Assembly: GCA_013399695.1 (NCBI GenBank)
Contig: VXAU01003502.1
Span: forward strand, 1-64,000
Direction of reading: 5' to 3'
Length of the DNA stretch: 64,000 bases
Source of the DNA: Formicarius rufipectus
Lineage: Eukaryota > Chordata > Aves > Passeriformes > Formicariidae
This document shows, one piece after another, positions 12,351-25,600 of this stretch (its first letter is position 1; every line of letters begins with the position of its first letter). The notes under the pieces were generated by a model, which did not search any database, was not told the origin of the DNA, and was given only the letters and a program-made list of their open reading frames with translations. A program made the position numbers and the translations under genes.

Positions 12351-15300
12351 CCTTATCTGAACTTCCAGGTGATGAGATCTGGCCATCACATCTGAACAGA
12401 CTCTGCATGGATTCTACTTCTTTGTTACAGGTTCACCTTCATTCAAAGCTGTTCATGCAAATACAGAGAAGACACAGACTTCGACACAGGTAGGTATTTG
12501 CTGTTTTTCTCAGCTTATCAAAGGAATGAAAACTTGTGCTGCAGCCAGCACTCCATAGCTGCAAATGACACCTTTTCAAAAAGGGGAAGGTATAATCTTA
12601 CTTTCCTTACCATATTCCTTTAGATTTTCCTTTAGATTATGGAACACTTAAAGTTCAAAACAGAGGAATATCAGCTCCATCTTTCAGTTCCAAGTCAGTT
12701 TGCAGCAGTGGCATTGACAATGACAATTAATAGGTGACCAGCAAAATTTACACAGAAAAATGTGACAATGAGTAAACAGGGAGATCCAAATAATTTGGTT
12801 TGACATACTGAATTTAGTGATTGCAACCATGTTTAATGGAAAATATTCCTAGTCTTTTTTTGCCATTATCTATAATGAAAATCAGCAATGTCATGATATA
12901 TCTTCAGCTGTTTGAGAACTTACTGATTCCTGAGTGCTCATAACAACTTCCATTTCATAGATAGAGCAATTGCCTTTAAGATGGACAAAAAGAGGTGTGT
13001 TTATATACACATTTAAAAGTTTTAAAGAAAAGTTCTGGGATCAGATTTCTCCATTTTATTGGTTGCTGTGGAAACAGATTAGCCCTCTGGAAATAAAACC
13101 CTGTGTTTGACTATAATGCAAAGAACAATCCATAGCATGAAAGGAAAGAACAGCTGGGAGCTGCAATAGTGTAAGCTGACATGTCAGACAGTAGCCAGAC
13201 AAAGTGAGCCAGTGGCTGTCTGAAAAACAAGGGGAGGGGGGAAGAAAAAGTAAAAACTAAGTACTGTCAACAAAGTCTGCAAAATGGTCCAGCTGTTCAC
13301 TCTCATCATAACTAAGAAAATAAGGAGAGAATTCCAGGGCTAAGGATTAAATTTATGAAGAGAAGAAAACCTGAATGGAAAGAGTGAATAGTATTTCAGA
13401 CAAAGCAGACTCTGCATGGAGGTCTTTATTCAGAAATATCTTGGAAAACACAACCCTGGGTTCCGGACAAAACATATATCCCTCCACAACCTGGCTTTTA
13501 AAGGGCCAAAAGGAATCTTAATACACTGTATTAGGCAGTCTTTTACAGAAAACATCTTTTATATAATTTCATTGTTTCAGGATGAGCACAAATGTCCTAG
13601 GCAGTTAAACAGATTTAGTGAATTCAAGAAATGGCATATCCAGCATCACAGGAAGGGCTAAAAGGTGAACAAATTTCACCACAAATCCCTGCTAAAACCT
13701 GAAATGAAAGCCCAAAGGATTTCTGATATACTGTAAATAGTCAGTCAGTTCTGAGAGCCTTAAGTGATGTCTGGTCTTTTGTTCAGACAATGGACAATTG
13801 AATCCAAGATGAACGGTTCCCAGGATTATGTGCACACTGAACAGCACAGAGGGAAAGAGAAGTGTTAGAGAGGTTAATTCAGAGACATGCTTACCTCCCA
13901 AACAAAAGCATTCAGCAGTACAGAACCTGATTAGGGACTCTTCAAGAAATAAAAATAACGTCATTCACATTGGGCATAGGCAGCTGGGACTACGCATGTG
14001 TGCATAGTTAGAAAATAATAATGAATGCACTTTCTTCCCTTTGATTTTTTTCTATTTCTTTTTGAATAATGTCTTCTGTCCACTGATCTCTTAGGAGCAA
14101 AGCCAGCTAAATAGCTAGCAAGATGATTGATTAAGAAGATGCTTTGTTTCCATTGTCTGTGTGATCACTCCAGGCATTCAGCAACCTAATCTGTTAACTC
14201 CTGTATCAATAAGTATATTACAAATGAGGAATAAAACCCATAAATGACTAGTGATGAAACTTCATATTCTTTAGATGAAATTAATTACTAGTGTGGATTG
14301 CATTAGTGATAGGACAGCTATGAAATATCACTCATAGTTATTCATCCATGCTCTGGTACCCAAAGATAACACTGGCAAATGCCATGGTAATAATAGGATA
14401 AACAGGTTGAACTAATATCCAAAAGAGGACGTCATCTGGGTTTTCAATATTTGCACTTGACGCCACTTAAATGAACAGGGTGTGATGATGAGGGAGAGCA
14501 TGAGATATATTAAGCTCTCATAAATCTCTCACTTTTATCATAGTCATGGTGCATTTGTGTATGTCATCTATCAGTTCTTGCTTTTGTTTATGTCCAGCAG
14601 CACCATCACCTTTGCCAAACATGCCTTGAAGTATCCTAATCTGCTTAGGTTTTTGTTTTTTTAATTTATTTCACTAGAAAAAGAAACACCCTATCCATCA
14701 CTCCTGACTTTCACAGCCTTTCTGTATGTTTCTTCTGCCAATCTCCTTACCTGCAACATTACAGCACTAATCATGAAGAGGGTCAGGTATCTAAGGAAAA
14801 TGTGCGGACTGTGACTCAGCAGGCAAGGAGACACCTCCAAACATGATTCTCCACCCTACGTAAAGAAACAAATACACAGAAATAATATCCGCGTACACAA
14901 AAGCCAGGGGCAAGCCTGGATCAGGCAACACTCGCATGGTTTAAATTATGGGTGGGAGCGCAACAGTACAAAGTCAACACACTGCTGTGGAAGAGGTGTG
15001 AGTCTGTGGGGACACTGCATTTCCCTGGGGAACTACAACTACAGTAGCAGCCCTGGAAATTTCAAGCTGAAAATGCTCAGTGACCTTCAAAGTGTCTCAG
15101 TGATACTTTGAGCTGCTTTTGTAGCACATATCATATCGTAGCACTGACATGGCTCACTTAAAATGAACCCAAGCCTAGATGGATATTTTAGAATTTTCAT
15201 TGAGAGTGATAGAAAAATAACAATTTTGCTAAGCTTTACTCTGTGATATCTATCTCCAAAACATCTCTGCTGTTCATGGAGAGAAGAAATCACTGCTTTG

Positions 15301-18300
15301 ATGTTCATCTTCTTATGACCAAGATCACTCATTTTACAGATCCTTATTCTGATTGGCTGCTTGAGATTTTTTCATGCTGTCACTTATACCTGTGTTGTAA
15401 CCCATTTGGCGGGTTTGAAGCCCACTCTGTTGGCCCTGCACAGTGACTTTGACACCATAACGTTTTAGAAAGCAGCAGCCAGTGTCATGGCAACACTTGT
15501 ATGTTCAAGATCTCAGGTTGAAAACTATGCTATAGATCCAGGAGAGGCTGCAATGACAATTTTATGTGCAATACTTCTTCTGTGTCATGATACAAGAGTT
15601 ATGTTCACACCTTCTGGAAGATTCTCAGCGCTACTGTTGCATTAGGATTCATCTACAACCTTGGTGCTAGAGGACATAAGAAATACCTTCACCCTGGGAA
15701 TCCATGGGGACCCTTGCTCAGCTCCAGGTGAAAAAGAGCTGTAGTTCCACTTTAATACACACAACAGTGTGGCCATACCAACACCTAGGGGAACTGTGTG
15801 TGAATCAGGTATGAATCCCCACAGCGAGTTTGGATGAGCAAGAAGGAGCAAGAAGGGGGATGTAGGATAGAGGAGATGGTGCCAAGGACCCAGTGTCCAC
15901 AGTGTGAACATCTAGGGGACACCTTGCAGATAACTTCCAGTATGGTCTTACAGAGCCCAGCAGATGGAGTATGCTAGTTGTGCACGTTTTCTGGGTTAAT
16001 GTCATCCAAGAACAAGCCAACTCAGGCTCTGCAAGCCTTCTAAGCGATGTGAACCAAAATGTGAACAGGGAGATTCAATTGAAAAGCAGGCTCCTGATCT
16101 GTATGGAAATGCTAATGCCAACACAACAATAACTGAATCCTAGCCCGTCTTTTGGTGTGGGAGGCCAATGTGCAGAGTACTGTGTATTTTTACAATATTT
16201 TACCCTTTTGCCCTTCAGACTATATTGGCAGCATGCACACTGTCTCCTGGAAACAGTGCTTTGCCTGTGTTTGCACCTGAAAAATAGATAGGAGTTACTT
16301 AGGAGAACAGTATTTTGACATGAGCCAAAAGCATGCCAAAAAACCATTTTGAAAAAGGAACATTTAAACAATGCAGATGACAGAGCTCAAGTACCTCAAA
16401 TATGCTGCTTGGCAGGGCTCAGTGCTGATACAAATGTAGTCCTGGTTTCACAGTGTCCCCTTCAGGGTGCTCCCAAAACCAGGTTGCAATGCTCTGATCC
16501 AAGTCTCATAGCAAAGCCATGAGCAAACCCAAAGCTTTGGAGCAGTGAATGGTACTTTCCTCATTTTTTTGGCTACTCAGTATTAAGAACAGTATTTGGC
16601 CTTTAGTAACAAAGACATAACTGAGCTAAAATTGAACTGTTTTGAGTTAAAAACTTCAGAAGTCTATTGCCATTTTAGAGAGACTGTCAGAAGCAACAGC
16701 CTCATCACCTTTAACCGAGAACAATCAGTTCTCATAGTGAATTGACAGAGTCTTTAAAAAGTGGGTGGAATTGATTAGTTGCTGATGCCTCTTTTTTACT
16801 TTCTTTATCTTCCTAAACAGCAGTCATTTTATCAGAATAACTGATGTTAAAAAATACTAGGGAGTACATTAATAGGGAAAATGACACTTTTTCATAGTGG
16901 AAAGGTCTGAATCACCATTCTAGCTGTCCTTGTGGTAACAGACATTTGTCCAGTATAAAGAAGCATGTCTCATCTCCTCCCAGATTTCTGTTAACTTCTG
17001 TCCTCCTGCACATAGGAGAGCATGATCAATTCGATTAATTCCTACTGGCCTTCTGTCCTCAGGCCTTAGACACATGAAAGCAGAAGGAAAAAAATGCAGA
17101 GCCTCTACCTGCAGTAACAGAAAATGACCTTAAGATCCTGCCCCCAGTATGCTTAAAAGTGCAGGCTTCAAGGTCAAAAGATAAAAAGTCTGGATTCAGC
17201 TGAATATGATTGTATTATGATATCTTTGTAATGGGGCACACTGAAACCATGATGACACTTCCTGATCTGTGCCATTATCTATGCTGTCCATGTGAAATAA
17301 ATGAAAGAAGCTTCTTTGCTGAGCAAACTGCCTGAGTGGCATATTCTTGCTCTAAACACTACTGTGTTTGGAGGGGAAAAATTATTTCTAGACAAAAGTC
17401 ACATATCCATAAAATGTGAAAGAAAAAAATAGTGTAGCACAAAAGTTGTTTCAGTGTTTTAATTTTCACATTCTGTAAATAACACAACAGACAGAATTCC
17501 ACATGCTGCATTGGACTCATAGATAGAGTTGGAGCTGTTTCAGAAGATGACGGATGGACACCATCACTAGGTACACTAGGCTAGGACAGAAGAGATACGA
17601 GTTCTGCTGACAGCACTGCCGAAGATTTTTGTCATGATGTCAGACATTCCACTTAATCTCTTGCTACCTCAGCTCCCCAACTGCAATCCTGCTGATGGAT
17701 TATTTTCTTTCTTTATGCTGTGAGAGGTGTATTGTGTGATTGTATAGAAGATGGTACAATGTACTAAGCTTGGACTGGGAGACCTGGCCCTGAGAGTGTA
17801 TCAGAGGAAACACCACAGAACCCAGTCAAAATACAAATATCTACCTAAATCACATGTGCACAGTCCAAAGTACTGTATTAACCTCCTTTAAAATTAGGCA
17901 GATTTTAACCAAGAATCCTGTAATATTTAGCAAGCTTAGCTGTCCCCCTAGCTCTTAATCCAGGGGACACATTGCAGTCTAATTATTTAATCTTTGTGGG
18001 AAGAAGGATGACTTGTGTTTTATTTGTACTGACACTGCACTGGAACCCCACCTTGTCCTCATGCCAGAGGGGATTTCAAGGCAGATACTGTGAGAACACA
18101 TTGATTTCCTCTAAATAAAACATTTAGTATCCCTGCAGAGCAAGTGGCTTTTTAAGCCACTGGGATATGGTGAACTCTTTAGCAGATCCATGCTCAATGA
18201 GTCTCCAGGGATATATTGTCAGAAGAAGCAGAGGCAGATGGAACAGGTGTGTGATGAGATCGTATATTTTGCTGTTTCCTTTGAATTCCTTTAGTTTCAC

Positions 18301-19604
18301 AAAAAAACTAGGTCATGCATTGTATTGCTCCTCCCTCTTTGTTATTAATTTCAACAATTGCTATCACCAGGGAAGCCTTAGTTCTCAGCTCCCAAAATTG
18401 GAAAAAGCACATAAATTATGTGTACCACCCACCCTGGTGTTTTCCAGCTTCAAATGACTGTTCCTGCAACTGTTGCCATCAAGCATACCCAGGCCAGCTG
18501 TTAAGAGTCGATAAAATACAGGCACAGACGAAAAAAGCTAACGCCAGACCAGAACAAAAGGATCAGGCCAAGTGACAGACAAAGCTGAGCATCCTCCAGC
18601 CTATCCCATGCTCAGGATGAAGCTCTGCCCCAACAGAAGCAAAAATTGATGGCCCCCATTCTCAGAGTGGGGTCCTTTCCTTCCAGTAGTACTGCAGACG
18701 CTGGTTGCCAGGGTCTCCCCACTCTTCCCCATGGATAGTAAGTATCATACACTTTTTTAAGAGGAAAAGCATGAATTTGTGAGGCCTGCAGAAGGTAGTA
18801 AAGGATAAAGATTCCTGGTAGTGGTATGCTGAGAAAGCAACAAATACCATCAAGCCTTACAACACCTATTAAACCTTGCGGAGAATAGGTCCATGGTTCA
18901 TGTCCTGATGAACTGTCATCACGTTAGGATTGTGGTAATATCACTGTTGTGTACAATTAGCATTCCAGTAGACATACAGCATCAATGCATTGCTAATTAC
19001 CAGCTACTTGTTTCTTTATCTGCTCTTTTATTTCCATCCTCAGAGCAACCCTTGCATTTCCCTCCCATTTCTCATTTCCTTGTTAGAGTCCAGGGACTCC
19101 TGTTACCAACCTATTTCTGAACCTTGTCTTCTGTATCAATTCCTGCTTATTTTACATTGAAAAATCTCCAGTCCTTCTCTAATCTCTAATTTTATAGTGC
19201 AGTGAACACCTTGGTCCCGACTCATTCTTCCAGTTATTGCTGGAACAGGCATAGTAAATAATGACAAGTTTATAACTGGAAACAAAATAGTTTTTGTTGT
19301 TGCTAAAATATAGTCACCCATTTCACTCCATAAAAGGCAAGGGCTGAAAATGCCAGTATATGAGACCACTGTTATAGCATTTTATCTGTATGCATGAGGA
19401 CAGCTATTGGCTTTTCTTATTTTTCTGATCTACATAACATGGTCATTTTCATACTGTCTGTGAATTATGGATTTTCTTTCCAACCATCAGTTCATCCTTC
19501 CAAGGTCTGAGTCAGTTAGCAATTACAGTAATTTACCTCCACATTTGGAAGGCTTTATGTTTGTAGGAATAAATGAATTTTTCATACAGTAGCCAAAATA
19601 AATT
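12351..19604. other. Unique AT-rich DNA, no gene supported
   Basis: About 7 kb contains no CR1 tail, LTR boundary or domain-bearing frame that I can recognise. The 15-base phrase CAGACTCTGCATGGA occurs at about 12399 and again at about 13407 without extended similarity around it. Frames reach at most 98 codons. Confidence 0.5.
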
Positions 19605-19621
19605 AAAAAAAAAAAAAAAAA
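19605..19621. repeat. A17 homopolymer
   Basis: A run of 17 adenines in AT-rich DNA. No retroelement body was identified upstream. Confidence 0.85.
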
Positions 19622-22600
19622 GGCAAAGAAAATCAATCAGCTTGACTTAGCAGATTCCTTTCTTTTGTCTTGATCCTTCCACTCCTCAAAAAATCATATA
19701 ATCTATTTTGGATCAAACAAATATCTCAGTTTCTTTCTAAAGAAAGTTTTTTTGTTCTTTTCCAAGTATTTATTTCTAAAGTTGTGTTAGTTTGCTTTAG
19801 TCTTTTTACAACTCAAACTTATAAAGACATAATTTCAAAACAGGAATTCAGTGAATTTAAGAAGCATTTTTTTAAAATCCACTGTATTTTCTCCATTTTC
19901 AGAAGTCAAATTATTTGTTTAATTTAACCTGAATTAGCCCATCTTGATGCTTACCTGGGGAACAATTTAATATTGATCACAAAAATGTTGTCATACTCTA
20001 CCCATGTCTGGAAGGGATGTTGAGTGAGACATATTTGGGGTGCATCTACAGGGGTGTCTGTGGTCAGCACATGTACTTACTGTGCTCGAGCTCTGCCACT
20101 CCATGAGCCAGGTACAGTCCAGCAGCTGCAGTAACAGAGCCACAACTCTGAGCACAGGGGCTCTTTTATATGCCCAGATGTGATATTCTGCTATATAGCA
20201 CAAAAGGAAATGGGAGCAAGTAGGCAATTGTGAAAGAATTTTAGCATTTCTAATAATAACCCAACCTGTAATCTGCTCCTTTCCCTTCCAGCAAGGCTGT
20301 TGCAGGAGGGGGAAACTAAGGCACACAGGAGGGTTTGCTCCAGACAAGAGGTAAGGCCATGTTGTTTTATCTGTAAAATTTCAGAGATCACTGACTTCAA
20401 AGTAGGTTCCTAGCCTTCTTTGCTGGCCTTTTCCATGTAGAGCTATTCCATCTAAATCTCTGCACCAAATGCTAGGACATTTACATCTGTCACAGTCCTC
20501 TTATACCCCTTCTCTCCTGGCATTCCCATGTGCTAACTTTTCCCCCCAAAATAGGAATAAACAATATAAAAAACAGGAACAATAAGAAAAAAAAAATCAA
20601 TAAAAAGGCAGAAGAAGAGTATGAGCACCTATTTTCTATCTGCTAAAGAAATGCATCCCAGTGGAAAAATAATAACAACTACACAATTAACAGAAGAGAT
20701 TCCTGGTTTGAAAGCACACCATGCATGTGTCACAGAGTCTTAATGATGACATTTATCACACCACAGTCTTTGAAGAAGGTAAGTCCAGAAAATAAAACAG
20801 TATATTTTGAAGGCAGCTAATCACATTAATTAATTATTAAACAATGCTCATGGACTATCAAAATCAGCATGGTTTCTGGCAATGTCAAGTTCCTTAGAAA
20901 GCTCTTCCTACTGCTAAAAAGTAGAAGCAGGGCACTGTGACATTAGTCAGTAACAGTGGTGAGCAATCATCTCTTTTACAGAGCTCTGAGTGTGTGTGAT
21001 TAAAAAATAAATAGGGGATCCATTTTCCAGCTCCTTCTAAGACAAAGAGAAGGGAAATATCGCCAAATGTAGGAAAAATTCTTTCTTTCTCTTTCAGCTC
21101 AGTTAATTGAGCTTTTGTAAACCATGAGCATAGAAAGATGTATCCTTTATATAATGTACCAAGGTGGGAAAACAAAAGGACTGAAAAATATTTTAAAATT
21201 ACAAAGAATGTACTGTGTCTGCAATACAGGTATGAAAGAGCTGTTAGGAGAGGGAAAGGAAACATTTATGGGGCCAGACTGAATGTTTTCACTGGGACTG
21301 ATCAAGTTATTCCAGCAGAATGGATTTTCCATTAGCAAATGTGATTACCTCTGTATTGATACATTCTGTGGAAATATACAAAATTTGATTATGTTTTTCC
21401 GGGGAAAAACAAAAAGTGTTTCTATTGTCCTTGAAAGTTTGTTTTGTTATAGTGAAAGTACTTCACATATGGCTTCAACTTTTATACTGTAGTGAAGTTA
21501 ATCTCCTTCTTGCATATATTTACATTATAATAAATATTGTAGAGCATGTCTACCTTCCTACATTACCATGCTGTAAAAAAAGATTTTACTTGCAACTAAT
21601 TGAACTTAAGTATGCTGGAAACTTTGTTCCAGGAGGGAGTCCATATTTCATATTATGATTTTGCTTCACAGCAAAATAGCAAGCATGATCTGAAGTTCCC
21701 TGTTGAAAGCAGGTCTGTAATTTAGGCACATGCAGGGAAACATATACCATAGCAAAGTATATTTTTAGCAAAAATATTGCCTAAATCAATTAACAGTTTT
21801 GTAAACTCCAGACATTCTTAGGCATTAAAATCCCTCTGTAGATTGGCTAAAGGAGACTGTTGCCTGAAGTTATGCACCACCATACTTGCCCTCCCAAGGA
21901 AAAGGCTATATCTGCTGGTGGTGATGGCTGCACCTGATGGAGAGAAGAAGCTCCACACTCGCTGCCCCGCCCACAAATCAGCAGAGACAACTCTGCCCAC
22001 CTGGCTGTCTGAACTCCCATGCCTGCAGTTCCTGGATGCACAGCAACTCCCATGTCCCTGGTGCTTATTTGCTTCTGCGCATGCAGACAATGTTTATATA
22101 CACCACCAGGAGGTAAAACATTTGCTTCATTTTCTGCTCTGGTGTTCTTCAGAGATGGATAGTGTGGTTTGGCTACTGCTTTACAGCCACATTGGCACTG
22201 AATTGGAGTCATGAGCATGGAAATGGGAACATGCAGGGGGCTGCACTTGAAACCCCGAGACTTGGAGCCAGGCTTTAAAGGGATTAAATGGCTAATGCAC
22301 ACTGAAAACAGTGGGAATTCAGCATGCAAACACTTTTTTTAAATGTCAGCCTTCTTTTAGCAGACATCAAAATAACATCCCTGTGTACTCAGACTTAAAA
22401 AAATAACTGGCTTAGTTACGTAACTTTTTGTTGGAATATTCTCAGACTTCTGCATTCATTTTTGTATTATACTCACGTATAAACCTTGTTGTAGATAGCT
22501 GAAATGTAAACAACCTCCTGGAAAATCTTCCAGGGTGCTAGCTGCTATTTTTTTCTCCTAACAATACAGAATTACTAACAATCACACACAGCTGTATGTC

Positions 22601-25600
22601 TTCAGTGGCAGCTTACCCCTTACTAGAATGAAGGTGAATTAACAGGTCTCTTTACTCCCCAGTCCAAATGTGTGATAGTAGATTTTACAGGTCTTCCCCA
22701 GCCTGGCATCTCAAGGTTCAGTTCAAGCTTCACCTTGGCCTTTAGAGACTTTTTGGACTGCTGGATGGGATCACAGCACCTAAGATATTACACAGCCATG
22801 TTCAGGCAACAGAATCTCATCTTGACATCTATGTCAACAGTAGTGTCCTCTCTGTTCCTGTCTCATCTGGCACTGCACCAATGGATCCTACCATCAAATC
22901 AGGATATCGTTTTTCTGAATCAGGCCAGCTGATTTTTTTGGTGCTTACTGAATGAGGAAGGTCCTAAAAATAATCATGAGGCTGTGACAATTAAAGGATT
23001 TAACTTGACTGTTAGTCACTGACTTGCAAAATGCTTCGTTTCTTGGTCTTCTCTGAACTGTAGTCCTAAGGATGATTTCTGCTGGGAAAACTTGTGTTGG
23101 AGTACAAACACAAGATAGTTCTGGTAGCAGCGACAGTAGTTGCAGCTAACTGTTGAGTACTGCTGCTATTAGTAGTACTCACAACTACTAGTTCAAGCTA
23201 CCAACACATCTGTACAAATCCACATATAGACATGTAAATGTAGGTGTCTGAATCCAAAGTTGGAGACACTCCTACATTGTAGGCACCTCTCAGGGAATTT
23301 AGCTGACTGAAATGAGGCTTCTAGCAAAATTTGGTATATGGCAGGATAGCTCACCTGGCTTCCAGCTGCCGTTCCAGAAAGGTGTGCAACTTGCCTAGTT
23401 GCTGTGGCTGACAGTCTCGTGTGCTTGTCTTGTTAATCTTTATCTTGTAAAACCTATGTTTAAACAGCTGAAGCCCTTCCCAAAGCTACATCACATGAAT
23501 CCCAAACTGATTAACTGCACCAGGACACAGAACATTGATTGAGTCCCTCTCCTATTGGAGTCAATAACATAACATACATTTTTATTGGGGTTTTTTTAAT
23601 ATCCTTTTACTCTTGCATGTTCCATTTCTTTGATGGAAATAAATGCAGATACATACAGAATAACATCTCCTATATAAAATATAAAAGACTCCTCCTTCAG
23701 AATCTAGAATTTTTATTTTAAAATACTTTCATTTACTGTAGTCACTTCTTTTGAGAGCCAACTTGATTTTAGTTTGTGACATTTAATCATTCTATTATTA
23801 AATTAAGTTCATCAGTACTATCTCAAAAGCACTATCTGTCCTTTCCAGTAAAAAAATACCTACTTTAATTTTCTTTTAAGTTATTTAATTTAACCCATAC
23901 AGACATCAGTCTATTATTTCCTAAAATATGTACTTCAGTTTATTTACACTAAGTAAGGTGAGTAAAAAATTAAAATCATAATATTGGAGACAGATGCTTT
24001 CATTTTGGTTTGTAATTTTTTTTTCTCTCATAAAAAATTAATGAAATAATTCCCAGAAAGCCTGCTGAAGAGAAGGAATTAGATAAACAGGCAGAGTGCA
24101 GTAAAAGCAGCTTTGAAATGTAGTGGGTCTGTGTTATTACACAGTGCTCCATCTTACAGCATACTTTCTCATTATTATAAGGCTACATATATATCCTATC
24201 GAGCCAGACACTGCTCCTCTTGCATTTAGCTCTTCCTTATATGACACCATTTTACCTGCTGGTAGGTTTATCATTGAGACATCTTCCACATGATTTGTTT
24301 ATTCAAGGTTTTTAAAGAATGTTTCGATTTTTACCTCCTCTCCTTGCAGTGACAGAGTTCAAATCTCATTACCCTGGTGGTGTAGAGTTGCATCACCTCT
24401 TGTGACTCTGTAGATGCAGTTGCATTACCTGTGCATCTTTGATGTGCCTGCCATACCTATCAGCAGAGTATCTGCAATATGATGGATTTACAAGGCAGTC
24501 CTGTCTCAACCATCCAGTCCTCATCCACAAAGAGGGAATCCTAAACTAGCAAAGACTAAAAGTACACAAAATAACCCATACCACTTCAGGGTTTTACACT
24601 AAGTGGTCCATGAAGAATCCAGAAGAGGATAATGAGAGCATGGAACCAAGCAGCACATGGGTGCAGCCCAGAGTTCAGGCTCACAGTAGTCATCAGCATA
24701 GGTCTGACACAGCTCTGCCCCATGCCAGCATTCATGCTCTCACCTAGCAAGCTGAGGACCACAAGAGAGCAGCTCTGGGGCTGCACCCACTAGTTTTTGG
24801 GTAGAAACAGCCTCAGTTAGAAGCATAAGAACTGGAAGCTGTGCCATGCAGTTCCTCAGCAAGCCAAGAAAATAGTCCCTCACCCATTTTACTGACTGAT
24901 ATGAGCATCACCTTAGCAACGAATTAATTTTCTGCAAAGATTCAGCAAAGCCTCTAAGCAATTTCTTCATTAGATAAGTTCTTAGTTATATCTGCTGGTG
25001 CGATTTTGTTTTCATATTGCTTCACAAGTGGCCTAAAGGTTTGTTAGACTGAAACCTAAACAAACACTGAGTCCAAAACCGGTTAACCTTTGTATGCAGA
25101 AACAACCGCTATGGTTTCTTAAAAAAAAAAACCAGGTTTTTATTCCTTAAGGCAACATAAAAAATATTTCTTATGTTCTTTCCTCCCATTTCTGATATTG
25201 TCTTAGATGTTTCTACAAAGCAAGCTTCTCCTCTACTCAGAGCAGCTTTTCAGAAACTTCCATTCTTCATTTTTCTTTTCAGATGAAAGTTGAAGCTTTA
25301 TCAAAGCTCAAAGGGTCTAGTCAAAATGTACTAAACTCAGGAGTGACCCAGCCTGAATGTTCAGTTCCGTGTTATAGCTGAAAATGCTCTTTATTATATG
25401 GCACACAGAAAGCTTAAACATGATCATTCACAATCCAAGCAATTAAAACAACAAACAGGAGTCTATGTTGTGAAAACAACATAACTAAAGAACCATTAAA
25501 TTAATTTTTCACATGTTATCAGTTTGAGACTCCTCCATCCTGAGACTGCCCAAGTTTTACCTCATCCCTGAGCCTTATCTTCTACACTGAGCATTTATTT

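Noticed and set aside
21847..22329. 160-codon minus-strand frame overlapping a 123-codon plus-strand frame
   Set aside because: This is a mutually overlapping pair in a mildly GC-rich patch with no domain in either; probably chance.
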